A DNA stretch of 40,725 nt, from assembly GCF_001544975.2 (NCBI RefSeq), contig NZ_FCOG02000058.1:1-40725 (forward strand). The letters are read 5' to 3'. The notes under the pieces were generated by a model. The model was not told where the DNA came from, did not search any database, and was given only the letters and a program-made list of their open reading frames with translations. Positions 1-7,516 of this stretch are shown here, piece after piece; the stretch's first letter is position 1; each line of letters opens with the position of its first letter. Source of the DNA: Caballeronia arationis (lineage in GTDB: Bacteria > Pseudomonadota > Gammaproteobacteria > Burkholderiales > Burkholderiaceae). A program made the translations under genes and the position numbers.

Positions 1-311
1 TTACCGAGAACTGGATCGGCGCTCACGAACGCCAAGATGAGACCGTGAGAAAGGCGCAAGAACTCGGCACTCTCGAGTATGGTACATTGGATCGAATAGA
101 ACGCGAGACCGATGCGTTGCTACCAATCGATACGGTGCTTGTCTTCCGTTTCCTGATGCCGCCGGTCATCGTCGATATGCAGGTACAGGCTGGTCGTAGT
201 CAGCGAAGCATGACCAAGATTGTCACGAACGAGCCGAAGATCAACCTTTTGATCTGCCATGTGAGAGCCGGCGCTGTGACGCAACCAGTGGGCGGAAGCT
301 TTCTCCAATAA
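1..311 (+). CDS. Possible 3' end of a gene entering from the left edge
   Basis: A reading frame is open from base 3 to a stop at 309-311. Its first 40 or so codons look protein-like (charged, with an Arg-Lys-Ala-Gln-Glu-Leu-Gly-Thr stretch), but from base 120 it lies antisense to the 3' end of the recombinase gene. No family was recognised. It may be the tail of a convergent gene that originally ended sooner, or a chance open frame. The sequence left of the window would decide. Confidence 0.2.
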   Translation, partial: TENWIGAHERQDETVRKAQELGTLEYGTLDRIERETDALLPIDTVLVFRFLMPPVIVDMQVQAGRSQRSMTKIVTNEPKINLLICHVRAGAVTQPVGGSFLQ

Positions 312-1310
312 CTCTGCGCGCGCCGAAGCGCCATCTCGCTCGCGCAGTCGCGCAGCCGCCTTCGCAAAAACGTCCTTGACGATCGCGTGCAGTCCGGCGC
401 GCGTCAGCGGCGCGCATGCCTGCGCCCGGTCATTGGCTGCGGTTGCGCCAATCGGCAAAACCAACGGCGTCTCTTCGCTGGGCGAGGGCAGTGCACTCAG
501 GCCCAGTTGCTGGCGGTAGCGCGAAAGCTCCATCGTCATTTCGCGCGTCGCGGGCACCAGTCGCTCCTTGCCACCTTTGCCGTGAACGGTCAGCCACCAG
601 CGAAGGGTACCGTCGGCGTCGCGCCGCACAAAAAACTGGCCCATGGTGTTCGCGCCCACTTCGGCAATTCGCAACCCGCCCAGATACAGCAGCGTGAATA
701 GCCACCGCACCCGGTAGGCATGCGCACGCGCGCGATCGCTGTCGCGCGGCAGCGCGGCGATGGTGTCCTTGACTTCCTGCCAGAGCCCTGGCTCGAGATA
801 GCGGGTGATGCGTGGAGGGGCGTGTTTGGTTCGCTGGCGGGATAGGGAAAGGGGATTGCCAGCAAGATAGCCTGCCTGCACGAGCCACGCAAACAGCGCG
901 TTGAGAATGACGATCGCCTGGCGTTGACTCGCGGGCGACAGGGGCCCATAGAACGGCCGCCACCGTGCATCGTGGCGAGGGTGCTTGCGACCACCTCCGG
1001 CGACCCAGGTCGTGGCGGGTTGCGGATCGGCCAGGAACTGCTGGTAACGCAGACAATCCTCGTGCGTCAGTGACGAGAGCGGCTTGCCGAGCGTCACGAG
1101 CGACCAGAGCAGCAAGCGCTCGGCCTCCTTGCGATAACTCCCGAAGGTGGTCTTTGTGTCGTGGAAGCGCGAGAGCCACGCGCGAATCGCGTCGAGGTCG
1201 TTGTTGGCCGCGATCTGCGCCCGACCGTCCGTCGCGCGATTCGCCCCGACACTACCGTCGAGCGTCGACGGAATCACGAGGGATTCGAGGGGGCGCGGGT
1301 TGGAGTGCAA
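120..1310 (-). CDS. Tyrosine recombinase / phage-type integrase
   Basis: A 396-residue site-specific recombinase that would cut and rejoin DNA through a covalent phosphotyrosine. The catalytic set is visible and complete: Arg214 in the LLYLGGLRIAEV motif, Lys245 in the HGKGGKERLVP hairpin, His341 and Arg344 in HWLRHSAG, His367 in LGHASL, and the nucleophile Tyr376 in TTSLYLH. Residues 40-160 form the N-terminal core-binding (SAM-like) domain. The length is normal for the family. It is divergent from the KfrA-type gene across a 169-bp AT-rich region; a TATAAT sequence lies at 1385-1390 on its strand. Such integrases mark genomic islands, integrons and large plasmids. No attachment site or tRNA was seen beside it, so whether it moved the locus to its right is unknown. 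Confidence 0.93.
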   Translation of the reverse strand: MHSNPRPLESLVIPSTLDGSVGANRATDGRAQIAANNDLDAIRAWLSRFHDTKTTFGSYRKEAERLLLWSLVTLGKPLSSLTHEDCLRYQQFLADPQPATTWVAGGGRKHPRHDARWRPFYGPLSPASQRQAIVILNALFAWLVQAGYLAGNPLSLSRQRTKHAPPRITRYLEPGLWQEVKDTIAALPRDSDRARAHAYRVRWLFTLLYLGGLRIAEVGANTMGQFFVRRDADGTLRWWLTVHGKGGKERLVPATREMTMELSRYRQQLGLSALPSPSEETPLVLPIGATAANDRAQACAPLTRAGLHAIVKDVFAKAAARLRERDGASARAELLEKASAHWLRHSAGSHMADQKVDLRLVRDNLGHASLTTTSLYLHIDDDRRHQETEDKHRIDW

Positions 1311-1382
1311 CGGATGTCGGTGGCGGAAGATCGCGCATTGAGTGTCACGCGGTTTCGAGGTCGGTACGATACAAATAAGTCA

Positions 1383-1400
1383 ACATTATAGCACTAATGT
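1383..1400. promoter_or_regulatory. Inverted repeat over the integrase -10 region
   Basis: ACATTA and TAATGT form perfect 6-bp arms around a 6-bp centre. The repeat covers a TATAAT on the minus strand (1385-1390) about 75 bp upstream of the recombinase start. It is a plausible operator for a repressor of the integrase, perhaps the neighbouring KfrA-type protein. No good -35 box is evident for this -10, so the promoter call is weak. Confidence 0.4.
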
Positions 1401-1422
1401 CAAATCTATCCCCCGCTATAGT

Positions 1423-1451
1423 TAGACAAGCACCGAAATACGTTGTATTAT
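1423..1451 (+). promoter_or_regulatory. Sigma70-type promoter for the kfrA-like gene
   Basis: TAGACA at 1423-1428 and TATTAT at 1446-1451 are each one mismatch from consensus and are separated by exactly 17 bp. They end 29 bp before the ATG at 1480. The surrounding DNA is the most AT-rich stretch of the left flank. Confidence 0.6.
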
Positions 1452-1463
1452 TACCGGTATTTC
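1435..1463. promoter_or_regulatory. Inverted repeat overlapping the kfrA-like promoter (putative operator)
   Basis: GAAATAC (1435-1441) and GTATTTC (1457-1463) are perfect 7-bp arms with a 15-bp centre containing the -10 box. KfrA of IncP plasmids is known to repress its own promoter by binding repeats over it, so autoregulation is a reasonable inference here. Confidence 0.45.
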
Positions 1464-1479
1464 TCGCCATCACCCGCTC

Positions 1480-2496
1480 ATGTCCGACGTCCTTTCCGAC
1501 GAAACCCGCCTCGCAGCCGATATCGAGCGCCTCAAGGTCGAATTCCCGAAGACGCGCGAGCTCTATCGCGAGGTGTGTGCGCTACTGTTTTTCCGCTTCG
1601 GCGTCCCGCCGACTGCCAATCGCCTGTACAACCTGGTACGGCGTGGCACCATGAGCACCCCGGCGTCGGTGCTCGCCGAGTTTTGGGCGGAGTTACGAGA
1701 GAAGAGTCGGGTGCGTATCGAGCACCCGGACTTGCCAAAGGAGTTGAGCGACGCCGCCGGCGAGTTGATCGGAACGCTTTGGACGCGCGCGGCGGCTTCC
1801 GCACACGCCGAACTCACGTCGCTTCGCGATGACATCGAAGCGCGTTGCGCCGAGGCGGAGCAAAAAGTCGTCGCCGCGCGCGGGGAGCTCAGTCGGACTG
1901 AGACGGCGCTCGAGCAACGCACCGCGGCATTGCTTGCGGCGCAGGTCGAAATTCGAGAGTTGGAGCGGCAGCAGGCGCACGAGGCGGCCGCGCGCATGGC
2001 GCTCGAGGCGCAGATCAAGCGTCTCGGCGAGGAGGCGGTCGCGCGCGAGCGAGAACTGGAAAAAGTACGCGACACGTTTTCGCGTGATCTGGATAAGCTC
2101 CGGGAGACGGCTGACCGAGCGGAAGAGCGCTTACGCGCCTCGGAAAAGCGTGCGCTGCTGGAAATCGATCGCGAACGCGGTGCAGTGGTAAAAGTACAGA
2201 AAGAATTGGCGGAAGCCGCCAAGCGCGCAGAAAAGCGGGATGCTGAACATCGTCGGACAGTCGAAGCGCTGCAAGAGCAGCAGGGCGATGCTCGCCAGCA
2301 GACTGGGGTGTTGCAGGGCAAGCTGGCCGCGCTCGAGGAGGCATACAAGTCGCTCCAGGAGCAGTTGAAGTCGCTGCGCGCAACGACGCGTCCCTCCGCA
2401 CGACGCGCGCCCGCGGCCGAATCCCGTCCTCCAGCCAGGCGCGCAACGCGCAAGGCGACGGCTGGGAAAGCGGCGGGAACGAAGAGCCAAACATAG
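1480..2496 (+). CDS. KfrA-type DNA-binding coiled-coil protein
   Basis: 338 residues. The N-terminal 120 or so residues match the KfrA N-terminal DNA-binding domain (helix-turn-helix region around residues 30-65, with the family-like LFFRFGVPPTANRLYNLVR and GTMSTPASVLAEFW segments). From about residue 105 to 300 the protein is an almost uninterrupted, charged alpha-helical coiled coil rich in Glu, Arg, Ala and Leu. The last 35 residues are a basic, Ala/Arg/Lys-rich tail. KfrA is a plasmid protein that autoregulates and contributes to stable inheritance, probably by forming filaments or sitting on the nucleoid. This is also its usual length class. The gene is divergent from the recombinase, with a promoter and inverted repeat directly upstream, and is followed by small nucleoid-type genes. 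This suggests plasmid ancestry for the flank. Confidence 0.85.
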   Translation: MSDVLSDETRLAADIERLKVEFPKTRELYREVCALLFFRFGVPPTANRLYNLVRRGTMSTPASVLAEFWAELREKSRVRIEHPDLPKELSDAAGELIGTLWTRAAASAHAELTSLRDDIEARCAEAEQKVVAARGELSRTETALEQRTAALLAAQVEIRELERQQAHEAAARMALEAQIKRLGEEAVARERELEKVRDTFSRDLDKLRETADRAEERLRASEKRALLEIDRERGAVVKVQKELAEAAKRAEKRDAEHRRTVEALQEQQGDARQQTGVLQGKLAALEEAYKSLQEQLKSLRATTRPSARRAPAAESRPPARRATRKATAGKAAGTKSQT

Positions 2497-2553
2497 CCTT
2501 GGCGTCGTGGCGAGTTCGACCTCGCTTGCGTGGGTCCGGGAAAGGAGTGAAAA

Positions 2554-2829
2554 ATTGAGAAGAACGGCAGAGAACAAACTGAGGGTGGTCGCGGTCCGCT
2601 CGACCCCGTCATCGAACAGAGGTTACGCGTGTTGGCGGAAGCGACAGGGCGAAAGCAGTCCTTTTTCCTGCAGCAGATGATCGAGGGCGGTATCGACGCG
2701 ATCGAAGAAGCCTGGCTGTCGCCCGATACCTTGGCGAAGGTTCGAAGTGGTGCTTTGCCAGATCTCCTGGATAAACACCCCACGACCTCGGATCTGTTCG
2801 ACCACGGTGCCAGTGATCCAGCACCGTAG
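2554..2829 (+). CDS. Ribbon-helix-helix (CopG/RelB-like) protein with a non-canonical start
   Basis: About 91 residues if read from 2554. The segment LDPVIEQRLRVLAEATGRK followed by SFFLQQMIEGGIDAIEEAW is a typical ribbon-helix-helix fold: a short strand, then helices A and B. Such proteins are dimeric DNA-binding regulators, often antitoxins or plasmid partition regulators. The only standard start in frame is GTG at 2629, but that would remove the strand and half of helix A. The frame is open back to 2551, just after an in-frame stop at 2548-2550. A good Shine-Dalgarno (GGAG, 2544-2547) sits 6 bp before ATT at 2554. So either ATT is used as a start, or a one-base change has disconnected a TTG start at 2555 in the neighbouring frame. 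No toxin partner is visible. Confidence 0.55.
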   Translation: MEKNGREQTEGGRGPLDPVIEQRLRVLAEATGRKQSFFLQQMIEGGIDAIEEAWLSPDTLAKVRSGALPDLLDKHPTTSDLFDHGASDPAP

Positions 2830-2901
2830 AACGAGTAGCGTCGGGCTTTTTAGCGGCTCGGCAAGATCGGGCTCGTTTTCAACAGAGAGGAAGAGGAATC
2901 A

Positions 2902-3181
2902 ATGAATAAACAAGAACTGGTCGACGCGGTCGCGTCGACGTCGGGTACGAGCAAGAGCGCCGCAGAAGAGGCGATCAACGCGGTCTTGAACACTATCTCG
3001 AAGGAACTTGCGGCAGGCAACGCTGTTCAACTGATCGGCTTCGGCACGTTCGGACGTGGCGAGCGGGCAGCACGAACGGGGCGAAACCCAGCGACCGGCG
3101 AAGCCATCAAAATTGCGGCAGCCAAAACCGTCAGATTTACGGGCGGGCAAGGCGTTCAAGGATGCCGTTAATCAGTCGTGA
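2902..3181 (+). pseudogene. HU/IHF-family nucleoid protein with a frameshifted C-terminus
   Basis: An HU-type DNA-bending protein. Residues 1-80 follow the family closely: the N-terminal helices, then the GFGTFGRGERAARTGRNP arm and the ATGEAIKIAAAKTVRF strand. The start ATG at 2902 has a good purine-rich ribosome site (AGAGGAAGAGGA). After Arg78-Phe79 the frame gives a non-homologous tail and stops at 3169-3171 (89 residues). One base later the frame reads AGKAFKDAVNQS and then stops at 3179-3181, which is exactly the expected HU C-terminus. An extra G in the GGG run at 3141-3143 explains this. The final helix would be lost, so the protein may be impaired. A sequencing error is the alternative. 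Confidence 0.75.
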
Positions 3182-3208
3182 AGCGGCGGAGTCTGTCGTT
3201 CAGCTACG

Positions 3209-3412
3209 TCAGAATAGCTGGTTATCCAACGGCAGCAGGTTGATGAGTTTGACCGCGGTGAGGCGTTCGGATCCGTCGGCGTGAATGGACCGGATCATGA
3301 CGCGCTGTCCGCGCGCTTCACCCAGCACCTCGACGATGCGATCGCGATAACGCGCGATGGTGCCGCGCGGCGGTTTTCGATTCATGCGGTGGCGACCGGT
3401 CGGAGAGGGCAT
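3209..3412 (-). CDS. Small SH3/KOW-like protein, function unknown
   Basis: A 67-residue product, or 58 if ATG at 3385 is used. It is basic at the N-terminus and is followed by a pattern of short beta strands (GTIARYRDRIVEVLGEARG, then VMIRSIHADGSERLTAVKL). That pattern suggests a small SH3/KOW-like barrel; the fold is inferred from the strand pattern only. Neither start has a convincing ribosome site. It converges on the HU-like gene. A degenerate copy of its C-terminal half lies at about 5563-5632 on the same strand, so the pair may mark a duplication. Related small proteins are, to my recollection, often found with tyrosine recombinases, but no function can be assigned. Confidence 0.5.
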   Translation of the reverse strand: MPSPTGRHRMNRKPPRGTIARYRDRIVEVLGEARGQRVMIRSIHADGSERLTAVKLINLLPLDNQLF

Positions 3413-3689
3413 AAGCGGATGGGAGCGGCTGCGTCAATCGCATTATGCCAATGCGCGTCGCCGGCGCCACGTCATTGTTGGATTGTCACGCTACAGCAAC
3501 AGAACAGCGAAGGGTCATCCGACGCAAAGTTGTACGGTCGTCCGTCGTTCATGGACGTGGGGCTTCCGCTTTGTTAAAGCCGGACCCTATTCGCGTGGCC
3601 CATCGCTGGCTTCGTGTTCTCCCTGCCCCAGTGCAGGGGACACTGCGCAACTGGAGCGGCCCCCTGAAACTCCGGACACGGGAAGCCAA
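3413..3689. other. Non-coding interval with a possible IS end
   Basis: No convincing gene. The sequence GGGGCCGCTCCAGTTGCGCA, read on the minus strand near 3640-3665, and the adjoining CCTGAAACTCCGGACA resemble the terminal DNA of an IS3-family element. No transposase and no matching opposite end were found, so this is weak. Confidence 0.2.
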
Positions 3690-4664
3690 TCACGATGATG
3701 CGCCGATGGCGATCCAGTGGAAACCGGCGAGGCCAGGCGATAAGTCCGAATTCCGGGCGGCTAGTCTGAAGCCATGGGACGTCACCGCTTGAGCGACGCC
3801 CAGCACTGCCGGATTCAGTCGTACGGGTATGTCCGCGCGCTTGTTCGCCGTCAATAGCACGATCGGCTCTACTGCGAACGGAGATTTGAACACCACATCC
3901 CACGTCCGCCAGTCGCCAGCATTCCCGCTGGATTCAAACCAGGCCTCCGCGACCTCGCCGGTGTCGATGCGCTGGTCCGGTGTGTTCCCGTCGGTTGGGT
4001 CGAATAACTTTGAGTAGGAAAACGTTGCCCAGTTGAACGCGCAACTCCCGGCAATGAGGTCGGTGTTGTGGGCAGAAAGGTCGAGCTCGTCAATCTCGAA
4101 TGGATCATCGACGATTCCCACAGCGGGAACGCTGGGGCCGGCGACATTTTGATCAGTCGCGGTGAGTTGTACGGAAGAAAGCTTCGTGTCCAGAAGTCTC
4201 AGCTCTCTCGGTAAAAGATAATAGACATGGTCGCTGAAGGTCCTGCGTCCGAGCAAGCTCTCTCGAGACGGCGCAAAGTACCTGGGTGGGAAGGTCCCTC
4301 TCTCCAGTGCGGGTACTGAACCAGTGACACCCGGAGATTCCTCTATCGCGACCCAATCGAATGCGAAAGACCCGCCGAAATCCGGGTCCGCGTTTCGGGC
4401 GGCTAACCTGAAGCCCTTTGTACTCACATCTCTTGCAAGACAGACGGGCGTCGCTACGTTCAATTGCCCTCCGCTAAACTTCGTAGCCTTCACCGGTGTG
4501 ACAATGACGCGCGGCGAAGCAGCGAAATTAGGAATCTTCACAGGCAAATCGCCTTCGAACGATATAAAAACGTCAAGCCAGTCACCGCTTTGACCCGCCG
4601 GAGAGAGTGTGCCCCCCTCGAAGTTGTCAACGGCGATTCGCATCTCCGTGTACCTTGTAGTCAT
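3690..4664 (-). CDS. Protein with two H-type-lectin-like repeats
   Basis: 324 residues with no signal peptide. Two similar modules are visible, at about residues 20-110 and 215-323. Each has a short strand with Trp (GDWLDVFISF and GDWRTWDVVF), then P.V..T.....A...NVA/LGVA, GFRLAARN, and a closing FDWVAIEES or FHWIAIGAS. This pattern resembles the H-type lectin domain (discoidin I C-terminal and snail agglutinin type), which binds GalNAc or related sugars. A less conserved segment separates the two modules. The ATG at 4664 has a strong ribosome site (GAGGAGGAA) 7 bases upstream, supporting expression. It is the only intact non-mobile gene in the IS-rich flank. It may be a glycan-binding product linked to the injection locus to its right, but there is no direct evidence of that. 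Confidence is moderate for the fold and low for the ligand. Confidence 0.65.
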   Translation of the reverse strand: MTTRYTEMRIAVDNFEGGTLSPAGQSGDWLDVFISFEGDLPVKIPNFAASPRVIVTPVKATKFSGGQLNVATPVCLARDVSTKGFRLAARNADPDFGGSFAFDWVAIEESPGVTGSVPALERGTFPPRYFAPSRESLLGRRTFSDHVYYLLPRELRLLDTKLSSVQLTATDQNVAGPSVPAVGIVDDPFEIDELDLSAHNTDLIAGSCAFNWATFSYSKLFDPTDGNTPDQRIDTGEVAEAWFESSGNAGDWRTWDVVFKSPFAVEPIVLLTANKRADIPVRLNPAVLGVAQAVTSHGFRLAARNSDLSPGLAGFHWIAIGASS

Positions 4665-5074
4665 GTTGGATTCCTCCTCACGATCAACGTCGCCTGGCTG
4701 GTGCTCGACACGTCGAGGTTCTTGCCGCCAGAGCGAGGCGTGCCGAGTCGAGCAATAGCGGCACGGTTAGGCCACCAGCGCCAGGGACTGCACGGTCTTT
4801 GTCGCCGAGATGGGCGCTGCTGTGCATCGTTGCGATGAGCAGTGCATTGAATATGCCTTTGACGAGGAGCGCTGTCGGTTTGTCTGCGAATTGACGGCCA
4901 GAACCGACATGCAAAGGGACTGCGTGACGACCCATCCGTCCGCATAAAGCGCTCATGGCTTGCCGATGAACTGCGTCCTTGTTGCAGCGGGCCTGCGGGC
5001 GACTTCTTGCGCGCTTGCGCCGGCGCGGTCCGGCGTTTCGCAGAACATCGAAGCGTCCTTCTCCACGCATCGCA
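4665..5074. other. Interval without a recognisable intact gene
   Basis: Minus-strand frames are open here. One, starting at 5086, ends at 4661 with its TGA overlapping the ATG of the lectin-like gene. Its composition (Arg, Ser and Pro rich) and lack of a ribosome site argue against a real product. It could be frame-broken remains of a gene once co-transcribed with the lectin-like gene: the frame switches between two protein-like readings near 4720-4860. No function is suggested. Confidence 0.3.
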
Positions 5075-5522
5075 TATGGTTCTCAAGGTAGCCCAAAGCG
5101 CAAGATATGCAAGGGGAATTCATTCAGTCGCGGCGCGTCGGGACAGGCGGCCAGCACGCGTTCGAAGAAGCGTTTTGCTGCGGCCTTATCGCGACGTTTC
5201 TGCAGCAGGATGTCGAGTTCGGCCCTGTGTTGGTCGACCGCCCGCCTCAGCAGTTAGGCTCACCGCGCAACGTAACGAAAACCTCGTCAAGATGCCATGT
5301 GCTGCCAGGTTTGCGGCGAGCAGCCGTGACGCGATGTGCGAAGCCCGCGCAGAGTTTGTCGCACCAGCGGCGGAGCAGTCTCGTGACTGACGATGACACC
5401 GCGCTCGAACAGTGTTCAATATCACCCAAGTTGGGTTGGAACCGGAAGTACCACCGAACCGCGTGGCTGATGTCCGTCGCGGGGAACCGGTGGCCGTTAT
5501 AAAGCGATTTTTTCTTCTTCAT
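5075..5522 (-). pseudogene. IS6-family transposase remnant
   Basis: Segments in shifting frames reassemble an IS6/IS26-type transposase. First comes GHRFPATDISHAVRWYFRF from the ATG at 5522. Then, in a second frame, comes FERGVIVSHET. Back in the first frame is RRWCDKLCAGFAHRV and KPGSTWHLDEVFVTLRG, which contains the first catalytic Asp of the DDE triad. A third frame reads RRAVDQHRAELDILLQKRRD followed by KAAAKRFFERVLAACPDAPR, which contains the linker between the first and second Asp residues. At least three frame changes are needed, and the last third (second Asp and Glu) is absent beyond about 5075. The element is inactive. Its terminal inverted repeats were not identified. Confidence 0.8.
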
Positions 5523-5562
5523 CGCGCATTTTACGTGAGCACCTCGCCAACGTGACAGGCGG

Positions 5563-5632
5563 TCGCAGGTAGTTCAGCGCGACCGCGTTGAGACGTTCGG
5601 TCCCATCGGCGTGGAGCGATCGGATCATGACT
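5563..5632 (-). repeat. Degenerate duplicate of the small gene at 3209-3412
   Basis: On the minus strand this stretch encodes VMIRSLHADGTERLNAVAL. That differs from the C-terminal half of the small protein at 3209-3412 (VMIRSIHADGSERLTAVKL) at four positions. The N-terminal half is missing, replaced at about 5633 by the DNA preceding the IS110-type fragment. It is a truncated paralogue, probably cut by an insertion. Confidence 0.65.
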
Positions 5633-5677
5633 TCGGGGGACACTGACGATCCTGACATCTGACGTGTGGAGGCGATC

Positions 5678-5764
5678 ATGGAAATCGACATCCTCGGCAT
5701 CGATCTCGCAGAGCACATGTTCCAGCTCCATGGCGCCGATCGTCGCGGACGAGCGGTGCCGTGC
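5678..5764 (+). pseudogene. 5' fragment of an IS110-family transposase
   Basis: An ATG at 5678, preceded by GGAGGCG, opens a frame reading MEIDILGIDLAEHMFQLHG and then ADRRGRAV. This is the N-terminal strand of the DEDD (RuvC-like) domain of IS110 transposases, with the first catalytic Asp in GIDLA. Homology stops after about 29 residues, and the frame runs on into unrelated sequence to a stop. This is a different element from the one at 6148-7516, as its residues and orientation differ. Confidence 0.7.
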
Positions 5765-6147
5765 TCACAGCCATGCCATAGCATGACAAGCCGACGACGC
5801 GTAAAGCGTTCGCCTTGCCCTGCTCGCGCCTGCGCTTGACGCGTCACACCTCCATGGAGAATCACACCCGTACACCCTTACAGGTTTTGCGAAGCTTCTC
5901 AAAGCGATGACGAAAGAGGTTGAACCCGCACTCTGAAATCTGTTTTTCGTGCCGGCTCCCGTTTCCTTGCAAGCCGCGACAATGTTAAGGACGGGGTGCG
6001 CGGATCTAATCGAGGCTGCGGGCGTGCGTTCGGCAAGCGCCCACGGGCGAGCCATATACATGCGTGCAGACCGTTTCGACATCATGAAACGAAGCTTGCA
6101 AAGGGCGCCGGATCCATAGATGCCCGGAAAGTACGCTTACCCCATGC
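5765..6147. other. Interval without a recognisable gene
   Basis: Short open frames occur on both strands, but none has a ribosome site or a recognisable family. Lower GC than the injection locus and position between two IS remains suggest decayed mobile DNA. Confidence 0.4.
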
Positions 6148-6159
6148 ATGGACGCCCCC

Positions 6160-6347
6160 GGTTTGCCAAGCTATCATTTGCGACGGTGTGAAGGTAATGA
6201 TTGCAGCCATGCATCCAGACTTCGATGTCCCGGCGCAAGCCGGCGGTCCCTGATGGAATTTGCTGGTCGGGGTCTCATCAAATCTGCGTGCTTCGCGCAC
6301 ACTGGGGTAATCAGACGTTCCCAACCACGGTCTTACCTGTTCTGCCA
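6160..6347 (-). ncRNA. Possible bridge-RNA region of the IS110-family element
   Basis: Non-coding DNA between the transposase stop and the right inverted repeat. In IS1111-group elements a structured RNA that pairs with target and donor DNA is encoded in this interval. The assignment rests on position only; the target-binding and donor-binding loops were not identified by eye. Confidence 0.3.
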
Positions 6348-7434
6348 TCACGTCATGATTGCCCAGGCAATCGGCTGAAGTCTCCTGCTGTTCGTTACAA
6401 CGATGCGAAGTAATACTGTGCTTAAACCGCCATTTTTGGCGCCGCGTAATCGCTGTGGAACTGGCGACCCGTGAGCCAGAAGTGCCCACACGATCCGCGC
6501 GTTCTTGTTCGCGAGTACCACGGCTGCGACATTCGGGTTTCGTCGTTGTAACAGGCGCTGCAACCAACCCTCTTTCTGTTCCTTGCGGCTGGCAGCCCGC
6601 ATCGCTGAACGCGCACCGTGGATCAATAAGGTTCTCAAATAAGAGTCGCCCCTTTTACTGATACCGAGTAGCACGTTCTTGCCACCGCCGGAGTTCTGCT
6701 GAGGCACGAGTCCAAGCCATGCGGCAAGCTGGCGGCCGTTTGTGAAGCTGGTTGCATCACCGATGGAGGCTATCAACGCACTCGCGGTAATCGGCCCGAT
6801 CCCGGGCACCTTCGCAAGCGTGCAACTGGCTTCGTTCTCGCGGTGCCAAGCTTGGATTTGCGCCTCGAGTTCTTTAAGGTGTTCCAACAGGCGCTGTATC
6901 AGCACCCGGAAGGATCCGGTCAACTCCTTGGTAGCATCTTCGATGAGTTCGGGCACCCGTCCGGCAATGTGTGATATCCCTTGCGGGACAACCAGCCCGA
7001 ACTCACTGAGAAGCCCGCGTATCTGGTTGGCTTGCGCAGTACGGGCCCGCACGAAGCCTTGCCGGACCCAATGCAGTGACAGCACCGATTGCTGCTCAAT
7101 GTTCTTGACCGGCACAAAGCGCATATTTGGCCGCCCGACGGCTTCGCAGATCGCCTCGGCGTCGGCCGCGTCGTTCTTGTTCGTTTTCAAGTATGGCTTG
7201 ACAGTGCGGAGCAATCAGCCGCACGGTGTGTCCCATCGCCTGGAGCTTGCGAGACCAGTAGTGCGCGCTTCCGCACGCCTCCATACAAATCAGGCAGGGC
7301 GACAGGTTTGCGAAGAACGCCAAAACCTGATCGCGCTTCAGTATTTTCTTCAGCACCGCTCTGCCATGTTCATTCACGCTATGCACGGCAAAAACAGTCT
7401 TCGCCAGATCGATGCCAATTGTCGTAATCTTCAT
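6348..7434 (-). pseudogene. IS110-family transposase, frameshifted
   Basis: The N-terminal half (ATG at 7434) reads MKITTIGIDLAKTVFAVHSV, with the first catalytic Asp, and MEACGSAHYWSRKLQAMGH, with the catalytic Glu. It then loses frame at about 7198-7206, just after HTVRLIAP. The correct continuation lies in another frame: VKPYLKTNKNDAADAEAICE (the remaining Asp residues), a helical middle, and the C-terminal KVPGIGPITASALIA, AAWLGLVPQQNSGGGK and GDSYLRTLLIHGARS motifs that carry the nucleophilic Ser region. A loss of two bases (or gain of one) explains the break. IS110 transposases are DEDD recombinases guided by an element-encoded RNA. Because of the break, the two halves would be separate non-functional peptides unless a shift occurs during translation. 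Confidence 0.88.
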
Positions 7435-7516
7435 GGTGGGCGCTCCCCTCGTTCAAGTGGTTGCTTAGACACTTCCACTTTGGCACATCGATGCCGTTTC
7501 GGGTGGGGGCGTCCAT

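Larger units (their letters stand above)
6148..7516 (-). mobile_element. IS110-family (IS1111-group-like) insertion sequence
   Basis: ATGGACGCCCCC occurs at 6148-6159 and as its reverse complement at 7505-7516, giving a perfect 12-bp inverted repeat that brackets a single transposase gene. Sub-terminal inverted repeats of this length are a mark of the IS1111 group within IS110. The element spans about 1.37 kb between repeats; the true ends should lie a few bases outside. Roughly 190 bp of non-coding DNA lies between the transposase stop (6348) and the right repeat. In the IS1111 group that is where the guide (bridge) RNA is encoded. The transposase is frameshifted, so this copy is probably inactive by itself. 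Confidence 0.7.
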
